Part shown: in pieces, positions 7,441 through 15,000 of the stretch
Layout of the letters: every line of letters begins with the position of its first letter
Position numbering within the stretch: the first letter of the stretch is position 1
Source of the DNA: Pseudaeromonas sp038247115
Lineage (GTDB): Bacteria; Pseudomonadota; Gammaproteobacteria; Enterobacterales; Aeromonadaceae
Assembly (NCBI GenBank): GCA_038247115.1
Contig: JBBRVG010000009.1
Location: 1 to 62,030 of the forward strand
Length of the DNA stretch: 62,030 nucleotides
Reading direction: 5' to 3'
Made by a program: the position numbers and the translations under genes
Notes under the pieces: generated by a model
The model's input: the letters and a program-made list of their open reading frames with translations, nothing else
Told to the model about the DNA's origin: nothing
Database searches by the model: none

Positions 7441-9119
7441 TCTTCACCGCTCAACTGCTTGGCCGCTTTTTTGGCTTGGGTCAGTTGTTCACTGAGTTGT
7501 GCCGCCGTGACTCCGCATCCGGGTTGCCAGCCGACCAGGCCAATCGCCAGCTCCAGCAGCGGAAAAAATCGGGGCTGGCCATCACGATCCAGACTCTGGA
7601 TGCCGCCGGCACGCCAATCCTCATCCCGATAATAATGTTGCCGCACTTGCCGGAGTTCGGCCTGCATCGCCACTATGTGCTGCTCCCACCCCGAGTGGCG
7701 CAATAGCAGAATAAAGTCGTCACCTCCCAGATGGCCGATAAAGTTATGCCGTTGGCCGAGGTGTTTGCGCAGCAAGGTGGCAACCAGGGTAATGAGCTGA
7801 TCGCCCCGATCATAGCCATAGACATCGTTATAGGGTTTGAAGAAGTTCAGATCACAGTAGGCCAGATGGAAGCGCTCCTGCATCACAATTGCCCGCTCCA
7901 GTGCCTGCTGAATGGGCACATTCCCCGGCAGCAGGGTCAGGGGATTGGCATGCCGGGCCATCTGCAGCTGGTAATGGGTCAGCCGCCGCATCAGCTCGCG
8001 AATGCTGCCCATGCCCAGATAGCGGCCCTCCTCGCAGATGATGAACCAGGCATCCATCTCGTCACTGTTGTGTTCAATCAGATGCTGGCTGACTTGCAAT
8101 AAATCCAGACCGGCATCGACCTGGATTGGATGGTGATCCATCAGGCTGCGTACCGGACGCTTGGCATACAGCGAATGGCCAAACCGCTCGGCAAAATGGG
8201 CGAGCAGACGATTACGGCGAATGATGCCGATGGCCTTACCCTGAGGGGTGATCACGGGTAGACAATGCAGTTGTTCATCCTGATGAAACAGCTCGAACAC
8301 CTCCTGGCAGGGCCGCTCCGGCGTGAGGGTGGGCATGGGGTGTACCAGTTCGCGCATCGGCGTTTGCTGCTCATGGCCTGTCACAGCAGTGAGCGTCGGT
8401 GGCCAGGATACGGCTGCGGGCACAGGTTGCGGCCGTCCCAGCAGATAGCCTTGATAGTAGCGAATGCCCAGTTGCTGCAGTGCGTGCCACTCCTGGGGCG
8501 TCTCGACGCCTTCCACGATAAATGCGGTATTCAACTGGTTGGCCAGCTCCAGCAGACTGGCGATAAACTGCCGTCGTACCGGATCTTCTTGCAGACTCTG
8601 GATGAAGTAGCGATCCAGCTTGACGAATTCCGGTGTTAAATCCAGCCAGCGCCGCAGGCCGGAAAAGGCAGCCCCCAGATCATCCAGCGCCAGGGCAATC
8701 CCTGCCTCGCGCAACGAATCGGCAATGCTGCGCAGGCTATCCACATCATTCTGGTATTGTTCCGTCAGCTCTATGACCAGCCGTTCGCTGGCCAAACCAT
8801 GGTATTCCAGCTGACCCGCCAGTTTCGTCACATCCAGGGCCAGAACAGCAGCTGCGGACAGATTGACAAACAGGCGGCCCTCTAACTGCAGGGCCATGAA
8901 CTGGCTGATGGCTCGATCCAGACATAACTGTTCCAGCTCGACACTGCGCTGGCAGGCTTTTGCCAGATTAAACAAGGCGGCCGCACTGTAATAAGGACTA
9001 TGTTCTGGTCCCCGGCTTAACGCCTCATGACCGAGAACTGTATGTTGGTGGGCATCGATGATCGGTTGGAACAGGGTGTGAATGTCGGCATTGGCCAGGA
9101 TGGAATCCAGAGTTGGCAT
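7404..9119 (-). CDS. EAL-CBS-GGDEF cyclic-di-GMP protein
   Basis: Cytoplasmic protein of 571 residues with three parts. An N-terminal EAL phosphodiesterase domain (EAL at residues 32-34 in GHEALSRGP, with LALDDLGAAFSGLR and VEGVETPQEW) is followed by a paired CBS region from about 255 to 385. A C-terminal GGDEF domain has its active-site motif as GGDDF near residue 464, with NFFKPYNDVYGYDRGDQ before it. Both catalytic motifs look intact, so it could make and break c-di-GMP, with the CBS pair sensing a nucleotide (inferred). I choose ATG 9119 because the fold starts there; the frame is open to a TTG at 9224. No good Shine-Dalgarno is seen at 9119, so the start is uncertain. Confidence 0.88.
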   Translation of the reverse strand: MPTLDSILANADIHTLFQPIIDAHQHTVLGHEALSRGPEHSPYYSAAALFNLAKACQRSVELEQLCLDRAISQFMALQLEGRLFVNLSAAAVLALDVTKLAGQLEYHGLASERLVIELTEQYQNDVDSLRSIADSLREAGIALALDDLGAAFSGLRRWLDLTPEFVKLDRYFIQSLQEDPVRRQFIASLLELANQLNTAFIVEGVETPQEWHALQQLGIRYYQGYLLGRPQPVPAAVSWPPTLTAVTGHEQQTPMRELVHPMPTLTPERPCQEVFELFHQDEQLHCLPVITPQGKAIGIIRRNRLLAHFAERFGHSLYAKRPVRSLMDHHPIQVDAGLDLLQVSQHLIEHNSDEMDAWFIICEEGRYLGMGSIRELMRRLTHYQLQMARHANPLTLLPGNVPIQQALERAIVMQERFHLAYCDLNFFKPYNDVYGYDRGDQLITLVATLLRKHLGQRHNFIGHLGGDDFILLLRHSGWEQHIVAMQAELRQVRQHYYRDEDWRAGGIQSLDRDGQPRFFPLLELAIGLVGWQPGCGVTAAQLSEQLTQAKKAAKQLSGEDYWLETGGRVAC

Positions 9120-9314
9120 AGAAGGCGGCAACAGGTGAGTGCAAGTATCTCTGGACGCTAAAAGTTCTGGATGACAGCAAGATGACAAGACACTCAATAC
9201 GGCTTGCCCATTGATCCAAAACAAATTTTTAGGGACTGGTTATCGAAGCGCCATGAGGATGCAGGGGATTGAAGGTGGGATCAGAGGAGTGACGGTCAGG
9301 GGATTCGGCAAGCC

Positions 9315-9375
9315 CCAAGGTCTGGCATCAAGGGCCTTTGCGCACGGCAAGTCCGGGTTTGATGCCAAGCCTTGG
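9315..9375 (-). terminator. long imperfect stem-loop after the DsrE-like gene
   Basis: CCAAGGTCTGGCATCA at 9315-9330 pairs with TGATGCCAAGCCTTGG at 9360-9375 with two mismatches. It lies about 15 nt beyond the stop of the minus-strand DsrE-like gene. There is no T-run, so it may be a 3'-end stabiliser rather than a terminator. Its palindrome GCCAAGCCTTGGC recurs at 14753-14765. Confidence 0.45.
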
Positions 9376-9390
9376 CAAACAAGAGGCTTA

Positions 9391-9810
9391 TTACCAGGAG
9401 AGCGTTCTGACATTCCCGGTAAATAACGCTGCTTCGGTCAGGTCCGGATTACTAATTTTAACGCCTGGAATGAGATCGGCTTCATTCACAGCATAATGTT
9501 TCATACAGGATGGGCAGGCATAGACAGTACCGCCGTTTTTAATAATTTCCTGAATCATCTGTTGCTGGGCGGTAAATTTTTGGGTGTTTTTTGCGGAAGC
9601 CATTAATACACCCTTATCATTGAGGAATACCACCAATGGATGCCCTTTTATCAGTTGGTTTTTACCAAAACCAATCGCCATCGTCGCCCTATGGCTCTCA
9701 TTCGATGTCAGATTAATAAAGAGTGGATCTTTGTTGAGTTCAACCGCGCTGTTGGCGCACAAGCTAAATAACAGCGTCGCAATGAACAGGATATTATTTC
9801 TGATCGTCAT
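9391..9810 (-). CDS. periplasmic DsrE/DsrF-like protein
   Basis: Protein of 139 residues with a signal peptide (MTIRNNILFIATLLFSLCAN, then SA). The mature part has the DsrE-type layout: an early strand (LFINLTSNE), LVVFLNDKGV, and a Cys-containing stretch YACPSCMKHYAV. DsrE folds act in sulfur relay or small thiol chemistry, but the partner here is unknown. The CPSC pair is suggestive of thiol exchange. ATG 9810 is preceded by AAGGAACC at about 7 nt; the in-frame ATG at 9837 has no RBS. Base composition is clearly more AT-rich than the neighbours, which suggests transfer. Confidence 0.72.
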   Translation of the reverse strand: MTIRNNILFIATLLFSLCANSAVELNKDPLFINLTSNESHRATMAIGFGKNQLIKGHPLVVFLNDKGVLMASAKNTQKFTAQQQMIQEIIKNGGTVYACPSCMKHYAVNEADLIPGVKISNPDLTEAALFTGNVRTLSW

Positions 9811-10191
9811 AACAGGTTCCTTCAGTGTGATAATCAATATCTGTCAGCAAATTAACAGGCTAGTCAAGTCTAGTCCGTATGCCGGTTTTTATTCCGGGCA
9901 CTTTATATAAATGTGATATAAGTTGCAGTTCAGGATGATGTTATCTCTGTGTCTATGATTTGGTTGGTTGTTTTTATTTTGTCTTCCGTGATTTTATATT
10001 AGCGCCACTTACTTAAATCAATAGATGGAATATGTTGGGCACGGAGATTAATTATAATGGCAAGTGGTGTTGCCCTTGTGTGTTGAATTATTTTTAGATT
10101 GTTCGATGCATTATTTATTTGGCAAGGTTGTTCGGTATTTAAATATTTATTGTTCGTTGTGTGGTTTATGGCTAATCCATATATTTGGATC
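9811..10191. other. AT-rich spacer, no gene seen
   Basis: Low-GC sequence between the DsrE-like gene and the terminator of the 41-residue peptide gene. It should hold the dsrE-like promoter. I see no convincing reading frame; the 78-codon minus-strand frame at 9999-10235 has no RBS and runs through the terminator. Confidence 0.5.
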
Positions 10192-10224
10192 AAAAAAAAC
10201 CGGTTTACAGGGCGTAAACCGGTT
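10192..10224 (-). terminator. Rho-independent terminator of the small peptide gene
   Basis: AACCGGTTTAC, loop, GTAAACCGGTT: a perfect 11-bp stem at 10198-10224. On the minus strand it is followed by a run of eight T. It lies about 80 nt after the stop of the 41-codon frame. Confidence 0.9.
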
Positions 10225-10302
10225 GAGCAAAACATGAAGGGGTAAATCTGTTACTCAAGTGGCACAACAAAGTGGTATGACATGTCGCCGTCGCAGGGCG
10301 AG

Positions 10303-10428
10303 CTATAACAAAACAGTCAGGCTTTCGCTCAGCAATTGAATTGCGATTTCAATCGAACCGCCGATGGCAATGCCGACGACCCAGACGGTGGCTAATCCCC
10401 AGTTGTTATCATCATGGGTGATATTCAT
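10303..10428 (-). CDS. 41-residue single-helix membrane peptide
   Basis: The frame runs from ATG (10428-10426) to TAG (10305-10303). The product begins MNITHDDNNW and continues with GLATVWVVGIAIGGSIEIAI, then QLLSESLTVLL. It has a polar, acidic N-terminus and one glycine-containing membrane helix. AGGAGAG lies 5-6 nt before the ATG, and a strong terminator follows. I do not recognise the family. Small proteins of this shape often act as subunits or regulators of membrane complexes, but nothing here shows a partner. It sits alone in an AT-rich patch. Confidence 0.68.
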   Translation of the reverse strand: MNITHDDNNWGLATVWVVGIAIGGSIEIAIQLLSESLTVLL

Positions 10429-10763
10429 AGGTGCTCTCCTCAACATTATTCTGTTTAATATTTAGCTAGGCACAGGTTGTCATTCCTATATGACACCATC
10501 ATCACCCCTGGTCGTCTGGATGCAAAATCAGATTTGTTCGAAGCTTGTTTGCAATCCTGCTTAGCACATATATACAAATGGCATACCAACTTGACTGATA
10601 GGCGCCAAATTTTTACCAAGCCTCTGTTTATAGGGGCTTGCGGGGGCCGATTCCGGGAGTCCGGGTTGGCAGTGCGGCATCAAATCAGCGATTTGCACTA
10701 GTTTGGTGAACAACAATGACGCGTTTGAGACACAGTGCCGCCGCTCTATCCCGCTGATAGCCG
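10429..10763. other. spacer between peptide gene and DUF945 gene
   Basis: Holds the presumed promoter of the small peptide gene near 10440-10500 and the 3' flank of the DUF945 gene. A weak stem (AAGCC...GGCTT, 10618-10640) is visible. No gene is seen. Confidence 0.4.
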
Positions 10764-12083
10764 TTACCAGGGTAGCTTGTAGCCGTTGGCCGAGAGCTTA
10801 CCGTTGACCATGCGCAGGCGGGTATTGAGATGACCCTGGCTATTGCGGGCGATGAAGCCAGCCTGCTGCATGCTGAGCAACAGCTGTTCGTCTTCGACAA
10901 ACAGCGGCGCCAGTGCCTGATCGGCTTCGACACTCAAGGCTCCCTGCAACAGGGAGCGGAATGAAGCGAGACCGTTGAGTTGCGCCATGTCGAAGGGGCG
11001 GGAGGTGACCTCGCCATCGGCCTGAAAGTGCCCTTGCTGCAGTCGCAACGTGAAGGGCTCCAGATGCAGATGAAAACCGGAGCGAGTCACCTGATTCAGG
11101 GCCGCAAGCCAGGAGGGCTTATCGCTAAAATTGGTGGCGGCACTCATCACCAGCGACTTGTAGCCCTGTTGATCAATGCCGGATAAGCCCACGCCGAAGG
11201 AGAGATCTTCGAGCTCATGACGGGAAGCATGGTGGTTGATGCCGAGCAGGGCGATTTTTCCTTGCCAGTGCATGTCGACCAGCGAGAGCAGCCCCTGGCG
11301 ATTTTCTTTGACGCTACCCTTGAGGGTGGCTGCAGTCAGATCCAGTGGGGGTTGTTCCCCTGCACGATAGCGGGCTTCGGCGGCCTGGAGGTTCACTTCG
11401 GGAATTAACCAGAAGTCATGGGAGGCTTGTAGTGTGAGGTGGCCCTGCACGCCATGAAGAGCCAGCTCGTCGTCACCGAGCGTCAGATTGAGACCGTTCA
11501 GCAGCCACTGCAGCTGTATGCCCTCATCGGCTTGTTGCGTCATGGTCAGCGATAGCGGATCCAGGTGTATGCGACTGTTGCTGAGTTGCAAGGTGCCGCC
11601 ATCGGCATCCAGTTGCGAGGTAACCTGGTCACTCCAGCCGCGTACCTGCCAGCGCAGTGTGGGTTCGCCGATCTGCAACTGGCCGTTTTCCAGCAGGTTA
11701 GCCAGCGTGCCCCGGTTGCTGACCAGTCGCCCTTCACTACGGGCATAACCGGGTAGCATCCAGCTATCGATGCGAATATAGAGCTCTAGCGGCCCCATAT
11801 TGGCCAACTGCCGGCTGAGACCCGCCTGGGACGGCAGGCCAAGAGCTCCGAGTAAGCTGACCGGATCGACCAGACTCAGGTGCAGTTCGCCGCTGTGCCG
11901 GAACAACCCCTGGTCATAGCTGAACCAGGTGGCCCCCATACCCGGCGTCTGATTCAGCTGCTCGAGCCAGGCCTGGCGTTGTGCTTCATAGCGGGAGCCA
12001 GTTTGGAGGGTAAATGCCACGAACAAGACCAACAACAGGCTGACAGCAACAATAAAGGGCCAATAGTGTTTGATGGTTCGCAT
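10764..12083 (-). CDS. YdgA-like DUF945 protein
   Basis: Protein of 439 residues with one N-terminal membrane anchor (HYWPFIVAVSLLLVLFVAF) and a long beta-rich periplasmic part. Family-type features are YEAQRQAWLEQLNQ after the anchor, WFSYDQGLFRHSGEL, and a C-terminal LNTRLRMVNGKLSANGYKLPW. DUF945/YdgA proteins are related to AsmA-like and lipid-handling folds, but their function is not established. ATG 12083 puts the anchor at the very start. It is transcribed away from yfbR, apparently alone. Confidence 0.8.
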   Translation of the reverse strand: MRTIKHYWPFIVAVSLLLVLFVAFTLQTGSRYEAQRQAWLEQLNQTPGMGATWFSYDQGLFRHSGELHLSLVDPVSLLGALGLPSQAGLSRQLANMGPLELYIRIDSWMLPGYARSEGRLVSNRGTLANLLENGQLQIGEPTLRWQVRGWSDQVTSQLDADGGTLQLSNSRIHLDPLSLTMTQQADEGIQLQWLLNGLNLTLGDDELALHGVQGHLTLQASHDFWLIPEVNLQAAEARYRAGEQPPLDLTAATLKGSVKENRQGLLSLVDMHWQGKIALLGINHHASRHELEDLSFGVGLSGIDQQGYKSLVMSAATNFSDKPSWLAALNQVTRSGFHLHLEPFTLRLQQGHFQADGEVTSRPFDMAQLNGLASFRSLLQGALSVEADQALAPLFVEDEQLLLSMQQAGFIARNSQGHLNTRLRMVNGKLSANGYKLPW

Positions 12084-12195
12084 AGCATCCTTGCCAGAGA
12101 AATGACCCGGTACAGTCCGAGTCTGTGGCGCTAGGATGCGGCGTTTTTATGACAGTTTGATGAAATCTGACTCAAATGGTGCAGATGGGCTGATC

Positions 12196-12230
12196 TGGGG
12201 CTCGGCGTCACTCGCGGATCTTGAGCCCCA
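12196..12230 (-). terminator. possible terminator of yfbR
   Basis: TGGGGCTC at 12196-12203 pairs with GAGCCCCA at 12223-12230. It lies just beyond the yfbR stop on the minus strand. No T-run follows. Confidence 0.4.
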
Positions 12231-12242
12231 TGACGGAGCAGC

Positions 12243-12845
12243 TTACTCCTCCTGCTCTTGACTCATGTCGTCCAGAGTGAGGGAAAAGCTGGGCATAAAG
12301 GTATCCAGAAAATAACCCATGGTCGGGGTCATGCGTTGCTCCAGCATTTTTTCCAGTCGTCGTTTGGCGACTTCGAACTCGTGGTTACCGGCCGCCAGTT
12401 CCTCGAGGCACTTGCTATAGGCACACAGGGTATCGGCAGCCTTCACCAGCGTGTATTGGCGCGGGTCCTGTTGCTCCGAATCCAGCAAGGGGCGGAAATC
12501 ATCGATGAATTCAGCGGGCAACATGCTGAGCAAACGTTGCTCGGCCAGCGTCTCAATCTTCTTGTACTCGGCCGCAATCGCCGGATTGTGGTACTTGATG
12601 GGGGTGGGCAGATCGCCGGTCAAGATCTCGGTGGCATCGTGATACAAGGCCAGTACCGCGATGCGATCCGGATTGAGCTGGCCACCAAACTTGCGATTTT
12701 CAATCAACGCCAGCGCATGGGCCACCATGGAAACTTGCAGGCTGTGCTCACTGATGTTTTCGGGTTGCACGCTGCGCATCAAAGGCCAACGGTAAATCAG
12801 CCGCATCCGGGAGAGTTGGGCAAAAAAATGACTGGAAACAGGCAT
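12243..12845 (-). CDS. yfbR: 5'-deoxynucleotidase YfbR
   Basis: HD-domain phosphohydrolase of 200 residues that dephosphorylates deoxyribonucleoside 5'-monophosphates and feeds nucleotide salvage. Metal ligands are visible in SEHSLQVSMVAHAL and YHDATEILTGDLPTPIKY, which match E. coli YfbR almost residue for residue. ATG 12845 has AGGAG about 6 nt upstream; the preceding in-frame TTG adds only one residue. The lipoprotein gene ends 57 bases upstream on the same strand and might be co-transcribed. Confidence 0.93.
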   Translation of the reverse strand: MPVSSHFFAQLSRMRLIYRWPLMRSVQPENISEHSLQVSMVAHALALIENRKFGGQLNPDRIAVLALYHDATEILTGDLPTPIKYHNPAIAAEYKKIETLAEQRLLSMLPAEFIDDFRPLLDSEQQDPRQYTLVKAADTLCAYSKCLEELAAGNHEFEVAKRRLEKMLEQRMTPTMGYFLDTFMPSFSLTLDDMSQEQEE

Positions 12846-12901
12846 CAAGGCTCCTGAGAACTGGATGGTGGTTATGGGGATCCTGGCGCCACCAACGGCG
12901 A

Positions 12902-13216
12902 TTACTCGACCAGAACCCAGCCTTCTGGGCCATCGGCGATGATCACTTGCTGGGTCTTGCGCTGGCTGCCGACCACGGGCAACTTGGTTTCGACCTGAAT
13001 GGTGCAGGCATAGGCACCATCTTTTTTATCGCAACCGAGCTTATTGACGGCCACGACTTCAATCTTGCCTTTTTCGCCCAGCACCAGGCTCGTAACCTGA
13101 TTGGCCTGGACCAGGCTCTTTTCCACAGCCGCTTTCAGATCGGCCTCGCTGGGTTCACCACAGGCGGTTAACAATAGAGCGCAACAGGGGAGGAGTAGAA
13201 GGCGTTGATAGGACAT
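12902..13216 (-). CDS. small outer-membrane-type lipoprotein
   Basis: Protein of 104 residues with a lipoprotein signal (lipobox LTAC, Cys19), a helical stretch (SEADLKAAVEKSLVQANQ) and a C-terminal beta part (CTIQVETKLPVVGSQRKTQQVII). Residues after the lipidated Cys are Gly-Glu, with no Asp at +2, so outer-membrane sorting is predicted. I recognise no named family. It lies between alaA and yfbR on the same strand, 101 bases after alaA. Confidence 0.75.
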   Translation of the reverse strand: MSYQRLLLLPCCALLLTACGEPSEADLKAAVEKSLVQANQVTSLVLGEKGKIEVVAVNKLGCDKKDGAYACTIQVETKLPVVGSQRKTQQVIIADGPEGWVLVE

Positions 13217-13266
13217 GAATTTCTCGGCATGGAAGGCTGTGGCGCCACAGTATCATCTGCAGCGGG

Positions 13267-13303
13267 CAAAAAAAACCGGGGCCAGCAAATCGCTCGCCCC
13301 GGT
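13267..13303 (-). terminator. Rho-independent terminator of alaA
   Basis: Stem of AACCGGGGC and GCCCCGGTT, followed on the minus strand by a run of eight T, 15-50 nt after the alaA stop. Confidence 0.88.
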
Positions 13304-13317
13304 TGTTTTGTCGCTGC

Positions 13318-14532
13318 CTACTGATGGTAGGTCTTGAGGAAGCGGGCCAGACGGCCGATGGCATCTTGCAATATCTCTTCCTGGGGCAAGAATACCAGCC
13401 GGAAATGGTCGGGGGAGGGCCAGTTAAAACCAGTACCCTGGACCACGAGCAGCTTCTCTTGTTGCAACAGATCAAACACCAGCTTCTGGTCATCCTTGAT
13501 CGGGTAGACCTTGGGATCCAGCCGCGGGAACATGTAGAGCGCGCCCTTGGGTTTGACGCAGGAGACGCCGGGGATCTGGTTGATCAGCTCCCAGGCCAGG
13601 TCGCGCTGCTTACGCAGGCGACCGCCCGGCAGGATCAATTCATTGATGCTCTGGTAGCCGCCCAGTGCCGTCTGGATAGCAAATTGCATCGGTACGTTGG
13701 CACATAAGCGCATCGAAGCCAGCATCTCCAGGCCATCGATATAGCCACGGGCATGTTGCTTCGGCCCGCTGACCAACATCCAGCCTTGACGGAAACCACA
13801 GGCTCTATAGGCCTTGGACAAGCCGTTGAAGGTCACCACCAGCACATCGTCACACAGGGTACAGATACTGTGATGGGCTATGTCGTCATAGATGATCTTG
13901 TCGTAGATCTCATCGGCGAAAATGATGAGCTTGTTCTGGCGTGCAACCTCAATCACTTCCAACAGGAACTCGGTGCTGTACACGGCGCCGGTCGGATTGT
14001 TGGGGTTGATGAGGACTATACCCCGGGTCTTGGGGGTGATCTTCTTCTTGATATCGTCGATATCCGGATACCAGTCGGCCTGTTCGTCGCACATATAGTG
14101 CACAGGGTGACCGCCGGAGAGGGTGACGGCGGCGGTCCACAAGGGGTAATCCGGGGCTGGAACCAGCATCTCGTCGCCATTGTTCAGCAAGGCCTGCATC
14201 GCCATGACGATCAGTTCGGAGGCGCCATTGCCGATGTAGATATCGTCCACATCGGCCTTGCGCAGCCCTTTTTGCTGATAGTGCTGGGCAATCGCCTTGC
14301 GGGCGGCGAAGAGTCCCTTGGAATCACAGTACCCCTGGCCTTGAGCGATGTTGACGATCACATCCTTGATGACCTCTTCCGGGGCATCAAAACCAAAGGG
14401 GGCTGGATTACCGATGTTGAGTTTCAGAATGCGGTGCCCTTCGTCTTCCAGACGGCGAGCTTCTTTATGCACTGGGCCGCGAATGTCGTAACAGACATTG
14501 TCCAGTTTGTGTGCTTTATCAATCGAATACAT
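13318..14532 (-). CDS. alaA: glutamate-pyruvate aminotransferase AlaA
   Basis: PLP-dependent class I aminotransferase of 404 residues, the same length as E. coli AlaA. It makes alanine from pyruvate and glutamate. Landmarks are LKLNIGNPAPFGF, YIGNGASELI, NPNNPTGAVY, FADEIYDKIIYDD, the PLP-lysine region VVTFNGLSKAYRACGFRQGW, and FRLVFLPQEE near the C-terminus. ATG 14532 begins MYSIDKAHKLDNVCYDIRGP as in the family and has an AGAGG about 6 nt upstream; the longer frame to 14601 does not match. Monocistronic. Confidence 0.93.
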   Translation of the reverse strand: MYSIDKAHKLDNVCYDIRGPVHKEARRLEDEGHRILKLNIGNPAPFGFDAPEEVIKDVIVNIAQGQGYCDSKGLFAARKAIAQHYQQKGLRKADVDDIYIGNGASELIVMAMQALLNNGDEMLVPAPDYPLWTAAVTLSGGHPVHYMCDEQADWYPDIDDIKKKITPKTRGIVLINPNNPTGAVYSTEFLLEVIEVARQNKLIIFADEIYDKIIYDDIAHHSICTLCDDVLVVTFNGLSKAYRACGFRQGWMLVSGPKQHARGYIDGLEMLASMRLCANVPMQFAIQTALGGYQSINELILPGGRLRKQRDLAWELINQIPGVSCVKPKGALYMFPRLDPKVYPIKDDQKLVFDLLQQEKLLVVQGTGFNWPSPDHFRLVFLPQEEILQDAIGRLARFLKTYHQ

Positions 14533-15000
14533 CTGTGCCTCTGCAATACCGGAGGAGACATACTCCAATCGTCTCCAAGGGCATCTATTCTTCCCCCTCA
14601 TGGCCTGTGTGACAACCAGGGATCCGGATATTTTTTTCAGTGTGAGTGGCGACTAAATTGTGCTTATGACAAATATATGACTACATATTATTGTGTAACT
14701 AGATGCATGTGCTGTAACAGCAATTCAGGTCCGTGACCTGTACTGACAGGGAGCCAAGCCTTGGCGGGATCCTCTATTGCTGAAATGGTGCAAATGCCGG
14801 GACTGGATCGGACCCAAGGCCCTACTCTTGGGGCAAAAATGGTCGTTCATGGCGTCTGAGTGATTGTGTCAGGGCGCTGGATGGGCGCTCAGCATCCAGG
14901 TCGCGGGGCAGAAGCGGCACTATGCCGTGCTCAGGGGATGGCGCGAGGGAAGCGCGGCTCTCCACAGCAATACGAGTGGAGAGCCGGATTATTGCGGCTT
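14533..15000. other. alaA upstream region and dacB 3' flank
   Basis: Contains a perfect 10-bp inverted repeat (GGCTCTCCAC at 14956-14965, GTGGAGAGCC at 14976-14985) that probably marks the 3' end of the dacB transcript. An AT-rich stretch at 14640-14700 is a likely alaA promoter area. The palindrome GCCAAGCCTTGGC (14753-14765) is shared with 9364-9376. No gene is seen. Confidence 0.5.

Noticed and set aside
9999..10235. 78-codon minus-strand frame
   Set aside because: It begins inside the terminator stem of the small peptide gene and has no RBS or family features.
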